DNA from: Qipengyuania pacifica
Lineage (GTDB): Bacteria; Pseudomonadota; Alphaproteobacteria; Sphingomonadales; Sphingomonadaceae
Assembly (NCBI RefSeq): GCF_019857205.1
Contig: NZ_JAHWXO010000001.1
Span: 1 to 64,000, forward strand
DNA: 64,000 nucleotides
Direction: 5' to 3'
The notes under the pieces are model-generated. The model had not been told where the DNA came from, did not search any database, and saw only the letters and a list, made by a program, of their open reading frames with translations. Each line of letters opens with the position of its first letter. Position 1 is the first letter of the stretch. This document shows positions 20,354-28,681 of this stretch, one piece after another. The position numbers and the translations under genes are program-made.

Positions 20354-21141
20354 ATCGCGGTCCGCACGCTCAGGAGTTCGGGGAAGAAAGCCGCTTTCAA
20401 CACGTTGGCGAGATAGGGCACGCCGGGCGTTCCGCCGGTGCCCTTCTTGAAGCCGATGATCCGTTCGACCGTCTTGAGATGGCCGAAGCGCCAGCGCTGG
20501 AAATGATATTCCAGATCGACCAGCTTTTCGGCGAGTTCGTAGAGGTCCCAATATTCCTTCGGGTCGCGGTAGATCTGCGCCCAGGCGGCCTCGACCGCGG
20601 GCGAATGTTCCCACGGGCTGCCGTGATCGCGCGCGAGGATTTCGTCGGGAATGTCGAACCCGCGCCGCGCCAGCAGCGCGATGACTTCGGCGTAGATCGA
20701 CTTGCGGTCGAGTTCCTCGCGCAGTTCGCGCGCCACCTCGGGCGTCGCCTCGTGCATGGTGACCATGTCGGGATTGCGCCCGCCGAGCAGGAATTCCATC
20801 ATCCGGTACTGCGCGCTCTGGAAGCCGCTCGACCCGCCAAGATGCGGGCGGATGGTGGAATAATCGTGCGGGGTCATGGTGCTGAGCACGTCCCAGCTCT
20901 GGATCAGCTGCCCCTGGGCGCGCGCCACCCGGGCGAGCATCTTGAACGACGGGCGCAGCCGGTCTTCCTGGATGCACATCCGCGCTTCGAACAGTTCGTG
21001 CAGGCACAGCTTGAGCCACAGCTCGCTCGCCTGGTGGACGATGATGAACAGCATCTCGTCATGCGCATCGGACGCAGGGTGCTGCGCCGACAGGATGCGG
21101 TCGAGATCGAGATAGCCGGAATAGGTGACGTCGGATGCCAT
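20350..21141 (-). CDS. kynA: Tryptophan 2,3-dioxygenase
   Basis: A 263-residue heme dioxygenase. The distal-side helix with HDEMLFIIVHQASELWLK, with active-site Phe and His, is diagnostic, as are FQSAQYRMMEF and the proximal-histidine region WRFGHLKTVERIIG with the GTGG loop. It converts tryptophan to N-formylkynurenine, the first step of the kynurenine pathway. It heads the operon, so the promoter should lie in the 36 bp upstream or within the end of the DUF4112 gene. The product of the operon is anthranilate; no anthranilate-degrading genes are in the window. Confidence 0.96.
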   Translation of the reverse strand: MASDVTYSGYLDLDRILSAQHPASDAHDEMLFIIVHQASELWLKLCLHELFEARMCIQEDRLRPSFKMLARVARAQGQLIQSWDVLSTMTPHDYSTIRPHLGGSSGFQSAQYRMMEFLLGGRNPDMVTMHEATPEVARELREELDRKSIYAEVIALLARRGFDIPDEILARDHGSPWEHSPAVEAAWAQIYRDPKEYWDLYELAEKLVDLEYHFQRWRFGHLKTVERIIGFKKGTGGTPGVPYLANVLKAAFFPELLSVRTAI

Positions 21142-21177
21142 GCGCGCAGCCCTAGCGCGCAATCGCCGCCAGCGAAA

Positions 21178-21597
21178 CTACTGGTCGATCACCATGGTGT
21201 GCGGGTGATGCTTGTCGAGATGCTTGCGCACGATGCGCAGGTTCTTCGTGTTCGATCGATAGACCACGTCGAAGGCATCGCCGACGAGCGGAACCGCACC
21301 GATAGCGCCGTCGATCGCTATGTTGCCGGCCATGCGCCACAGTTTCCATTTCGGCAGACCGAGGTTCTTGGCTTCCCACACGATATAGGCGCCCATGGCA
21401 GCCGCCACAAGATCGCCAATGATCGGCACGAGACCGATGATCGCATCGAGCCCGATGGGAAACTTCGTCCCGGGAATGACCAGGCTGCGTTCGAGGAGAT
21501 GCTCCATCGCCTCGATCCGTTTGCGGATCGACACGGGGTCGCTGCCGATCGGCAATTCAAACCCCATGGGGCGCGGCGGATCCTGATTGTCCATCAA
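21178..21597 (-). CDS. DUF4112 domain membrane protein
   Basis: A 139-residue protein with the DUF4112 pattern: an N-terminal polar helix with R-R-I-x-A-x-E-x-L-L-E, then the repeated hydrophobic hairpins GLDAIIGLVPIIGDLVAA and GAIGAVPLVGDAFDVVYRSN. These resemble membrane-inserting re-entrant loops. Function unknown. It lies 3 bp after the solute-binding lipoprotein gene on the same strand, so it is probably co-transcribed with it and possibly reads into kynA. Confidence 0.88.
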   Translation of the reverse strand: MMDNQDPPRPMGFELPIGSDPVSIRKRIEAMEHLLERSLVIPGTKFPIGLDAIIGLVPIIGDLVAAAMGAYIVWEAKNLGLPKWKLWRMAGNIAIDGAIGAVPLVGDAFDVVYRSNTKNLRIVRKHLDKHHPHTMVIDQ

Positions 21598-21600
21598 ACC

Positions 21601-23061
21601 CTAGATGGGAGCGCGGGACAGCGGGAACAAGGGATGCACGTTCCACGGGTTCTCGCTGAACCCCTCCAACCCGGCGCGAACCATCGACCAGCGGATCGGC
21701 GCGCCAATCGGAATGTAAAGATTCGCCGCGAGAAGCGTATTTTCCGCCTCCAGCAGATAGGATGCTTCTTCCGCAGGATCGCGCGCATCGAGCGCGAGAG
21801 ACACGAGATAATCCGCGTCTTCGCTACATTGCGTTTTGTCGATCGTGCAGTTGAACTGGTTGAGGAACCAGCGCGGAGAGGGATAGCGCGCCACCCGGTC
21901 GCGCAATGCGAGATCGGCCTTGCCCACGGTCTCGCTGCGCGTGGTTGACACGCCGATAGCGGCGAAATCCTCTGCCAGACCATCGAACAGGAGGTCCGAG
22001 CCGGGCCCCGGTGGCAGATAGATGCGCACTCTCGGTTCCTGCCCGCTGGCAGCTCGCCATTGAGCCACCCGCTGACGGGCTTCGCTCCGGCGTTCTTCGA
22101 TCGACTGGATGACCCAGCGTTCCACCGGCAGGCCGCCCGAACTGGACAGTTCGACCGGAACGATCCGGGTTGAAGGGAACCAGCCGCCGATATTGAACGG
22201 CTGCATCAGTCCCTGCCGGTCCAGCGCCATCGCAAGCGCTTCGCGGTTGGCCGTGACACCGAGGAAACCGGCGGGCTTCAGAACATCGAGACCGAACAGG
22301 CCGATTGCCGCGTCGAGACGCACATTGCCGCGCGACAGCGGCCCCGTGCTGGCCAGCGGGAGATTAGCCAGCCGCCCACCGAGCACGGCATCGAAATCGC
22401 CCTGAGAGAATCCTTCGGTCGCCTGCTCGGCATTGACTGCACGAATGCGCACTTCGCCCACCGTATCTTCCCATCCCGGCTGTTCAGGCAAGCCGCGCAA
22501 CTGCGGCGGCAGCGGTGCCAGCATCACTCCATCATCACCCACGCCGCGCGCCATCAGGGCGGCGCTCTGATCGCCGATGTCGATCCCAAGTTCAGGCTGA
22601 GCCAGCAGGCGCAGAAAGTCGGGCATCGGGCTGGTTAGGCGGATTTCGACGACCCGCCCGGTCATGGCGCGAATATCCCGCACCTTCGCCAGATCGAGGC
22701 CAAGGGATGTGCCGCGCAATTGGCGCAACCGTTGCTGGAGCGCATTGCGCACTGCCTGCGCGGTCAGCGGTGTCCCATCGCGCAGGTCGAATTCGTTGAT
22801 CCGGAAAATATAGCTGGCACCGTCATCGGTAACGATCCAGCGCTCGGCCACGCCGGGAACCACCTCGCCGCGCGGATCGATCCGGACCAGGCCCATCGAA
22901 ATCGCGGCACGAACGTGTTGTCCGGCAGGGTCGAGCCTGACCCCGTCGGCATCCAGTTCGCCAGGGTCTGCAATAAAGGCGACTTCGACCACGCCATCGT
23001 CAGTTGCCGAGCCACACGCAGCCAACAGGACGAAGAAAAAAGCGAGAAAGGAAAGACGCAT
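21601..23061 (-). CDS. Family 5 extracellular solute-binding lipoprotein
   Basis: A 486-residue SBP_bac_5-type protein. The lipoprotein signal peptide ends in the lipobox LAAC (residues 13-16). VRAAISMGLVRID, VVPGVAERWIVTDDG and FDLRDGTPLTAQAV match the peptide/nickel-binding fold. No permease or ATPase genes are adjacent, so it is an orphan binding protein; a signalling or scavenging role is possible. It is 3 bp upstream of DUF4112. Confidence 0.85.
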   Translation of the reverse strand: MRLSFLAFFFVLLAACGSATDDGVVEVAFIADPGELDADGVRLDPAGQHVRAAISMGLVRIDPRGEVVPGVAERWIVTDDGASYIFRINEFDLRDGTPLTAQAVRNALQQRLRQLRGTSLGLDLAKVRDIRAMTGRVVEIRLTSPMPDFLRLLAQPELGIDIGDQSAALMARGVGDDGVMLAPLPPQLRGLPEQPGWEDTVGEVRIRAVNAEQATEGFSQGDFDAVLGGRLANLPLASTGPLSRGNVRLDAAIGLFGLDVLKPAGFLGVTANREALAMALDRQGLMQPFNIGGWFPSTRIVPVELSSSGGLPVERWVIQSIEERRSEARQRVAQWRAASGQEPRVRIYLPPGPGSDLLFDGLAEDFAAIGVSTTRSETVGKADLALRDRVARYPSPRWFLNQFNCTIDKTQCSEDADYLVSLALDARDPAEEASYLLEAENTLLAANLYIPIGAPIRWSMVRAGLEGFSENPWNVHPLFPLSRAPI

Positions 23062-23107
23062 GGCTGACGGTTAGCAGCGCATGTGCGTGGCGTCAGCAAG
23101 CCATTTG

Positions 23108-23479
23108 TCAGATACTTCGAACCGGGTGGTCGCTGCTGTAAAGAGGAGCCGAAGTCACCGAGCGGGCATAGCGCCGGGGGGCCGCGTCTGCGGCGGCCGG
23201 TCCGCGAACTTCCTTCGGATCGATTGTGCAGTCGAAAGCGATCCCTATCCGCGCGCCCTGCACCCAGGCAACGCTGCCCTTCACGCTACCCACCGCGCGT
23301 AGCTCCACTGAAACGCGATCGCCGCGGGACATCTCCAGCCCGCCTGCATCCGCCATCATCCCGCCAGCGGAAAGGTTGCGCACCTTCACCCGCACGGCGT
23401 CCGGCTGGCCGTCCAGCGTAAGTTCCGCAAATAGAAACAGGCTGTCGCGCGCAACATCGCGTGTATCGAGCGAGGACAT
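23108..23479 (-). CDS. PilZ domain protein
   Basis: A 123-residue protein with a PilZ-type barrel: a relaxed RDSLFLFAEL start, VRNLSAGGMMAD (the D/NxSxxG motif) and VAWVQGARIGIAFD. The usual RxxxR arginine patch for cyclic-di-GMP is poorly conserved (ARDSL), so ligand binding is uncertain. Such proteins are common and of unknown target in Sphingomonadales. The C-terminal ~40 residues are basic and low-complexity. Confidence 0.82.
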   Translation of the reverse strand: MSSLDTRDVARDSLFLFAELTLDGQPDAVRVKVRNLSAGGMMADAGGLEMSRGDRVSVELRAVGSVKGSVAWVQGARIGIAFDCTIDPKEVRGPAAADAAPRRYARSVTSAPLYSSDHPVRSI

Positions 23480-23586
23480 GGCGTGCTTGGTACCCTTTGT
23501 GTTCGTCTTCGCGAGAGCGGACAGAAACCGGTCCGCCAGGCGAATGACGCTAAGGCCCAGACGTTAAGAATTTGGAAAGCGGGCGG

Positions 23587-24042
23587 TCAGTCGTCGCGCG
23601 AAATCTTCTCTTTTCGCTCGTGCGCTTCCTGCGCTTCCACTGTCATTGTGGCGACCGGGCGGGCGATGAGGCGTTTTAGCCCGATCGGGTCCCCGGAAAC
23701 TTCGCACCAGCCATATTCCCCCTGATCGATACGGCGCAGAGCGGCGTCGATCTTGGAGATCAGTTTACGCTGGCGATCGCGCGTGCGCAGTTCGATTCCC
23801 CAATCGGTTTCGGACGACGCGCGGTCGTTGAGATCGGGTTCGCGCATGGGCCCGTCCTGAAGAGACTGAAGCGTCTGGCCGGCAGCGTCGTGGATCGATT
23901 TCTTCCAGTCGAGCAGAAGCATGCGGAAGTATTCCTGCTGCCGCTCGTTCATATATTCTTCGCTGTCGTCGGGGACGTAATCAGCACCGACCGCAGCGCG
24001 TGCTCTGGCCAGTTTCTCATTGTCGCTTGCCATAGAGGCCAT
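23587..24042 (-). CDS. dksA: DksA/TraR-family RNA polymerase-binding factor
   Basis: A 151-residue DksA. The coiled-coil region (about 40-115) includes the acidic tip and is followed by the globular zinc-finger module (YGWCEVSGDPIGLKRLIARP). Only one of the four zinc cysteines remains, as in many alphaproteobacterial DksA proteins, so it probably folds without zinc and is less redox-sensitive. The start at 24042 follows GAGGG; an upstream in-frame ATG at 24057 is less favoured. DksA with ppGpp adjusts rRNA and amino acid promoters in starvation. Confidence 0.92.
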   Translation of the reverse strand: MASMASDNEKLARARAAVGADYVPDDSEEYMNERQQEYFRMLLLDWKKSIHDAAGQTLQSLQDGPMREPDLNDRASSETDWGIELRTRDRQRKLISKIDAALRRIDQGEYGWCEVSGDPIGLKRLIARPVATMTVEAQEAHERKEKISRDD

Positions 24043-24252
24043 TGAGGACCCTCTCATCCTGCAAATTCGATCGTGCCGGTCACCACCGTCCCGCGGACCC
24101 GAATTTTTTCCGGCACCCCGATGACCCGATGGGCGCGCCTATAGGCAAGCCTCCCGAGGCGCACAAGCAGCAATCCGACGAGCCGTTGATTTGCCCGCCA
24201 TGGTCCCGGAAGGCGCTGAAATCGTTTGGTCGGCGATAAATCGCGCTACGCG

Positions 24253-24268
24253 TTAACCCTTTCTTGAC
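24253..24268 (+). promoter_or_regulatory. Possible CtrA-binding site
   Basis: TTAA-N7-TTGAC at 24253-24268 matches eight of nine positions of the alphaproteobacterial CtrA consensus TTAA-N7-TTAAC. It lies 62 bp upstream of the Sel1-like gene in the divergent region shared with dksA. No experimental support; single-site matches occur by chance. Confidence 0.4.
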
Positions 24269-24330
24269 CATAATCTTGGCATTCCCGACTCGTCCGGCAG
24301 GGGGTGCCGGTCCTTTATGGGGGAATGACC

Positions 24331-24660
24331 ATGCAACTTTCAGGTATCGAAGGTGGCTACGGCAAGATCATCCAGACCGAGCAGGCCGATGCACTCATCG
24401 CTTCCTGCCTTGGCAGGTACGAAAAGGGCAACCTCGACGCGCTATACGACCTGGGCGTAGCTTTTTCGACCGGCAGCCATGGAACGGTCTGCGACATGAT
24501 CGAAGCGCATAAATGGTTCAATATCGCTGCCTCGAAGGGGCATGAAGAAGCCAGCTGGTGTCGGGCAGATGTGGCAGACGAAATGACTGCGCGGGAAATC
24601 GCCGAAGCGCAGCGGCGGGCCCGTGAGTGGCTGGCCGAAGGGCAACGCCACGCCGCCTGA
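24331..24660 (+). CDS. Small Sel1-repeat-like protein
   Basis: A 109-residue protein from ATG 24331. GGGGGA at 24319-24324 is correctly spaced for this codon but abuts the ATG at 24325. The segment with A-L-x-x-L-G and DMIEAHKWFNIAASKGHEEA matches one Sel1-like repeat, and the rest is helical. Such short Sel1 proteins near dksA are seen in alphaproteobacteria. The role is unknown; a protein-protein contact function is likely. Confidence 0.8.
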   Translation: MQLSGIEGGYGKIIQTEQADALIASCLGRYEKGNLDALYDLGVAFSTGSHGTVCDMIEAHKWFNIAASKGHEEASWCRADVADEMTAREIAEAQRRAREWLAEGQRHAA

Positions 24661-24663
24661 CAA

Positions 24664-25800
24664 TCACGCCTGCCTGAAGGGCGTCCGCGTAGCCAGGTAG
24701 TTCCGATCTGCCGCGACGCCGGCGCGCTCGCGTTCGAGGAAATCCTCGATAGCCTCGCGAAATCCGGGATCGGCGATCCAGTGTGCGGAGACGGTTTCAA
24801 CCGGTTCATATCCGCGGGCCAGCTTGTGCCCGCCCTGCGCACCGGCTTCGACCCGAGACAAGCCGAGCTCGATCGCCGCATCAATCGCCTGATAGTAACA
24901 AAGCTCGAAATGCAGGAAGCGAATGTCGCGCGTGCAGCCCCAATAACGGCCGTAGAGCGCGTCCCCGCCGATGAAATTCAATGCGCCCGCGACAGGCTCT
25001 TCATCCTGAAATGCCAGGACTAAGACTATCTTTTCGCCCATTCGCTGGCCAAACAGGTCGAACGCATCGCGCGTGAGATAGGGCGTTCCCCATTTGCGTG
25101 CGCCGGTATCTTGATAGAATTGCCAGATAGCGTCCCAGTGTTCGGATCGGATATCGTCGCCGTTTAGCCGACGGATTTCGACTTCTGCCTGCGCCGCAGC
25201 GCGTTCCTTGCGTAAATCCTTGCGTTTGCGCGAGGCAAGGGTTTCGAGAAACTCGTCGAAACTGGCAAATCCGTGATTGTGCCAATGGAACTGGATATCG
25301 GCCCGCAGCATCCATCCCGCAGCTTCGAACAAGGGCTGCTGCGCAGGTTCGATGAAAGTCGCATGCGCGCCGGAAAAACGGTTCTGGAGGCATAACTGCT
25401 CGGCAGCCGCCAGCAGTGGAGGCGCAAAGGCATCGTCCGACAGCAACAGCCGCGGACCGGTTGCAGGAGTGAACGGCGCTGCGATCTGAAGCTTCGGGTA
25501 GTAATTGCCGCCAGCGCGCTCGTACGCATCGGCCCAGTTATGGTCGAAAACATATTCGCCCTGGCTATGGCCCTTGAGATAGGCAGGCATGGCCGCGAGC
25601 AGCGGGCCGTCATCTTCGCTGATCACGAGCGGCGCGGGCTGCCAGCCGGTCCCCGCTCCGACACTTCCCGAATCTTCGAGCGCGGTCAGGAATTCGTAGG
25701 ATACGAAGGGGTTGTCCGTTCCCGCCAGCGCATTCCACTGGTCACGATCGAAGGCGCCGACCGACCCGCCGACCCGTGCGGCGAGGCCGCCATCGCTCAT
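24664..25800 (-). CDS. GNAT-family acyltransferase of the COG3146/DUF482 type
   Basis: A 378-residue protein. Conserved blocks WNALAGTDNPFVSYEFL, YVFDHNWADAYERAG, HWHNHGFASFDEFL and KRKDLRKERAAA, then ALYGRYWGCTRDIRFLHFELCYYQ and GHKLARGYEP, are diagnostic of the COG3146 family (two GNAT folds, FemAB-like). The biochemical activity is not established. The ATG at 25800 overlaps the stop of the upstream phosphodiesterase gene (ATGA). Last gene of a five-gene operon. Confidence 0.9.
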   Translation of the reverse strand: MSDGGLAARVGGSVGAFDRDQWNALAGTDNPFVSYEFLTALEDSGSVGAGTGWQPAPLVISEDDGPLLAAMPAYLKGHSQGEYVFDHNWADAYERAGGNYYPKLQIAAPFTPATGPRLLLSDDAFAPPLLAAAEQLCLQNRFSGAHATFIEPAQQPLFEAAGWMLRADIQFHWHNHGFASFDEFLETLASRKRKDLRKERAAAQAEVEIRRLNGDDIRSEHWDAIWQFYQDTGARKWGTPYLTRDAFDLFGQRMGEKIVLVLAFQDEEPVAGALNFIGGDALYGRYWGCTRDIRFLHFELCYYQAIDAAIELGLSRVEAGAQGGHKLARGYEPVETVSAHWIADPGFREAIEDFLERERAGVAADRNYLATRTPFRQA

Positions 25801-26567
25801 GGTACACCGGGCCCTTCGGCGATTGGAGCATCGGCGTGTATCTGCGCGCGTGCCAGCAGTTCCGCAGAGTCCACCGTCCAGGTGAGAATAGGCATTCCGG
25901 CTTTGCGAAGGCCGCAAGTCATCGGATTTGGCAGGGCCATGACGTGATAAGCGACGAAATCGGGCCTCGCGAGCCACAGTGCGAAATGGCGCTGCCAGGC
26001 CTTTTGGGTCATCCCTTTCTCATCCTCTCTGATGACAAGGCCGTGTAAGGTTTGCGGCGAATTCCTGCGAAACCACCGCGAAACCCGCGGATCGAAGCTC
26101 ATCACCGCATGAGCGCCGCGATAGTTCTTCAGCGCATCGCGAACGGCAATGCAGCTCTCTTCGACATCGTAGCGGCGCCGCGACTTGATTTCGATCAGGA
26201 GCGGAACCTTGCCGTCCACCAGGCCGAGAAGGTCGGCCAGCTGCGCCAGCTTGTGTTCGCTGTCGAGAAAGGCGATCTGCGCCAGCTCGTCCGCCGAATA
26301 GGAAGCCGTTGGCCCGGTTACCCCGGTCAGCCTGTCCAGTTCCCAGTCGTGTACCAGCATGGCGGCATTGTCGCGGCTGCGCTGGATATCGCATTCGATA
26401 CCCATGCCGCGCTCTACCGCGCCTGCGTATGCAGCGAGCGAGTTTTCCGGAACCCCATTCCCATGCAATCCGCGATGGGCATAGGTCCACTCGCTCAGCC
26501 AGCCGACCCGCCCGGGGGCGGGTGGCGGGGCGAAGAAGCGATCAAGCCTTGAGAGCAACGATCGCAT
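25797..26567 (-). CDS. Glycerophosphodiester phosphodiesterase
   Basis: A 256-residue GDPD-family TIM-barrel enzyme. AHRGLHGNGVPENSLAAY contains the catalytic His-Arg and Glu. IECDIQRSRDN gives the metal-binding Glu and Asp, and LVHDWELDRLTG the second catalytic His. LLIEIKSR and the terminal WTVDSAELLARA are also typical. The likely ATG at 26567 lies 26 bp inside the end of ridA in another frame. It releases glycerol-3-phosphate from deacylated phospholipids. Confidence 0.9.
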   Translation of the reverse strand: MRSLLSRLDRFFAPPPAPGRVGWLSEWTYAHRGLHGNGVPENSLAAYAGAVERGMGIECDIQRSRDNAAMLVHDWELDRLTGVTGPTASYSADELAQIAFLDSEHKLAQLADLLGLVDGKVPLLIEIKSRRRYDVEESCIAVRDALKNYRGAHAVMSFDPRVSRWFRRNSPQTLHGLVIREDEKGMTQKAWQRHFALWLARPDFVAYHVMALPNPMTCGLRKAGMPILTWTVDSAELLARAQIHADAPIAEGPGVP

Positions 26568-26997
26568 CGACCTCGACCGCTGCATCCAGCGGCAGGACAG
26601 GAACGCCGACCGCGCTGCGGGCATGCTTGCCAGCATCGCCAAAGACTTCGGCCATCAGGTCGCTGCAACCGTTCACCACCTTTGGCTGGTCCGAGAAGGA
26701 TGGCACACTGGCGACGAAACCGCCAAGCTTGACCACGCGTTCGACGCGTTCGAGCAGACCTGCCGCCTTGAGCTGGGCAAGAATCATCATACCGCAGGCT
26801 CGTGCCGCTTCCTGCCCCTTCTCGAGGCTGACACCGTCGCCGAGCTTGCCGGTTACGAGATTGCCGTCGACGAAGGGAAGCTGCCCCGACACATACGCAG
26901 TATTCCCGCTGACGACGAGCGGCTGATAACTGGCCACGGGCGCCGCCGCCTCGGGCAGTTCTATGCCGAGTTCGGCGAGTTTTGCTTCGATCGTCAT
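26542..26997 (-). CDS. RidA-family protein
   Basis: A 151-residue protein of the YjgF/YER057c/UK114 superfamily. VVSGNTAYVSGQLPF and the C-terminal HARSAVGVPVLPLDAAVEVDAI are signatures; the latter has the conserved Arg that binds the imine/enamine carboxylate. It is somewhat longer than canonical RidA (~130). It probably deaminates reactive enamines from PLP enzymes. ATG 26997 overlaps the stop of the HAD gene by four bases. Confidence 0.92.
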   Translation of the reverse strand: MTIEAKLAELGIELPEAAAPVASYQPLVVSGNTAYVSGQLPFVDGNLVTGKLGDGVSLEKGQEAARACGMMILAQLKAAGLLERVERVVKLGGFVASVPSFSDQPKVVNGCSDLMAEVFGDAGKHARSAVGVPVLPLDAAVEVDAIVALKA

Positions 26998-27635
26998 GCA
27001 TTTTCCCTTTCGATTTCGTTCATCAGCCACGGTAGCGCGTCATCCCAGCTGTCGATCCGCGCATCGGCATGACCGGAGGTATGCGCGCAGTCGATATGGG
27101 GGGCCAGCAGCGGCTCGCCGCACAGATGCAGCGTGGCGATGGGTGTGCCCGACGCGGCCAGAGTTTCGCGGGCGGAGCGATGATGTTGCGCCAGATCGTC
27201 GATGAAGATCGCCTTCGACGGCTGATATTCCTTCAGGATCGCTTCCAACGCCGGGCCCTTGGGTCCCTGATTGGTGAACACGCGGGCGTCGAGGCCATGT
27301 CCGAGCAATTGCTCGGTGCGCATAGCCTGACGCTTGTCCACGAGATTGGTAAGGATCACCACATCGGCGTGATCGCGCAAAGACGCGATCCCCTCGAGAG
27401 CACCGGGGATGGGCGTCTGGCGGTGCATTTCGGTATCGAAAAAACCACCCAGCTTCTTCCAGATTTCTTCCGGGGCGAGGATCTCGCCACTGTCCTGCCA
27501 GCGCAGGGCTTGGGAAAAATCATTCCCTTCCATGCGGAATTCGACGCCCTGCGTTTCGGCCAGCCAGTCGCGGAAGGGCGAGACCATGTAGAGCAGGACT
27601 TCATCGCAATCGGAGATGATGAGCGGACGATTCAT
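26994..27635 (-). CDS. HAD-family hydrolase
   Basis: A 213-residue haloacid-dehalogenase-like protein. The first motif reads ISDCDEVLL, with D in the nucleophile position and the second acid at +2. TNL is the second motif, a conserved lysine (QGPKG) the third, and FIDDL the fourth acidic motif. All four motifs are intact, so phosphatase activity is plausible; substrate unknown. Start and stop both overlap neighbours by ATGA. Confidence 0.85.
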   Translation of the reverse strand: MNRPLIISDCDEVLLYMVSPFRDWLAETQGVEFRMEGNDFSQALRWQDSGEILAPEEIWKKLGGFFDTEMHRQTPIPGALEGIASLRDHADVVILTNLVDKRQAMRTEQLLGHGLDARVFTNQGPKGPALEAILKEYQPSKAIFIDDLAQHHRSARETLAASGTPIATLHLCGEPLLAPHIDCAHTSGHADARIDSWDDALPWLMNEIERENA

Positions 27636-27868
27636 GCAGACAACTTTCCAGCAGCCGCCACGAGCGCTTCGGGCGTGGTGTTGAGCGCATCGGCGGCGAG
27701 GACGAGATCGGGTTCGTGATTGGCGAGGAATTCGAGCACTGCTGCCTGAACGCCGCGATCGCCCAGCCCGTTCCGCAACCGATCCGGCGTAAGCCCGGTC
27801 AGCGACAGCAGCCGTTCGGCGCGCCGGTCATCTGCCAGCGCCCAGCCGAGCGCTTCGAGCGCGAGCAC
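27632..27868 (-). CDS. DUF3572 domain protein
   Basis: A small helical protein whose core (VLALEALGWALADDRRAERLL, then LTGLTPDRLRNG and FLANHEPDLVLAADAL) matches DUF3572. The start is uncertain because no ATG is available. GTG 27868 with GAGGAA about 11 bp upstream gives 78 residues. TTG 27979 gives 115 residues but overlaps the divergent divK start and its ribosome site. DUF3572 next to divK is a recurrent arrangement in Sphingomonadales. It heads the five-gene coupled operon. Confidence 0.8.
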   Translation of the reverse strand: MLALEALGWALADDRRAERLLSLTGLTPDRLRNGLGDRGVQAAVLEFLANHEPDLVLAADALNTTPEALVAAAGKLSA

Positions 27869-27972
27869 TTCGGGGGCCCGTTCCTCGCCTTTACCTGTCG
27901 ATCCGTCGCGAATAATTGTCAGCGCTCCCGCTTTTGCATAAGGCCCTCGCGCATTCGCGAAGGAGCCGCCAA

Positions 27973-28341
27973 GTGGCAAAGAGAATCCTCGTTGTCGAGG
28001 ACAACGATCTCAATCGTAAGCTGTTCTGTGACGTGCTGAAGGCAAACGGATACGAAGTCGTGCCCGTGGCCGACGGACAGAACGTGCTGGGCACGGCCAA
28101 GCGCTTCCAGCCGCATCTCGTGATCATGGACATCCAGTTACCCAATGTCAGCGGCATCGACCTGATCGCCGAACTCAAGGGGGAAGGAGACCTGGCGAAG
28201 GTGCCGGTGCTGGCCGTTACCGCCTATGCCGGCAAGGGCGACGAAGAACGGATTCGCGATGCCGGCGCGGCCGATTATCTCGCCAAACCGGTGTCGATCG
28301 GCCCCTTCATGGCCGCGGTACGCGCCCTGCTTCCCGAATAG
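27973..28341 (+). CDS. divK: Single-domain response regulator DivK
   Basis: A 122-residue receiver domain with no output domain. It starts at GTG 27973 after AGGAG at 27961-27965. Acidic pocket ED (9-10), phospho-acceptor D53 in VIMDIQLP, Thr in VTAYAG and Lys in AKPVS are present. Sequence and context match DivK of the alphaproteobacterial cell-cycle pathway, where phospho-DivK acts on the DivL-CckA-CtrA cascade. A possible CtrA box in this window is consistent. Confidence 0.92.
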   Translation: MAKRILVVEDNDLNRKLFCDVLKANGYEVVPVADGQNVLGTAKRFQPHLVIMDIQLPNVSGIDLIAELKGEGDLAKVPVLAVTAYAGKGDEERIRDAGAADYLAKPVSIGPFMAAVRALLPE

Positions 28342-28438
28342 CTGCGCTTGACAAGCGGCCCAACAAACCGCTTTGCCGGGCGTTTGACACAGGCCCGCAT
28401 CATGCGAGCCACACCACGATACAGGACTGGACCCCGAA

Positions 28439-28681
28439 ATGGACCGTAGCGACGTCGACACCAAGATCCGCGAACTGGCCGAGCCCTTCAACAAGAAGGG
28501 TGTGACGATCACCGAAGACACCACCTTCGCCAACGACCTCGAATTCGATAGCCTTACGGTCATGGACTTCGTCGCCGAGATCGAAGACGAATTCGACATC
28601 ATCATTTCGATGAACCAGCAGGCCGAAATCGAGAATTACGGTCAGTTGGTCGATGCCGTCACCAAGCTGCAGGCCGACTGA
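28439..28681 (+). CDS. Acyl carrier protein of the sphingolipid locus
   Basis: An 80-residue ACP. The phosphopantetheine-attachment serine is in EFDSLTVMDFV. It is strongly acidic and of normal length. Its stop overlaps the serine palmitoyltransferase start by one base (TGATG), so it is probably the dedicated acyl donor carrier for that enzyme and not the fatty-acid-synthesis ACP. That dedicated role is inferred from position. Confidence 0.93.
   Translation: MDRSDVDTKIRELAEPFNKKGVTITEDTTFANDLEFDSLTVMDFVAEIEDEFDIIISMNQQAEIENYGQLVDAVTKLQAD

Noticed and set aside
20248-21948. 566-codon plus-strand open frame across kynB/kynA, DUF4112 and part of the SBP gene.
   Set aside because: It spans several real minus-strand genes in different phases of function and shows shadow composition.
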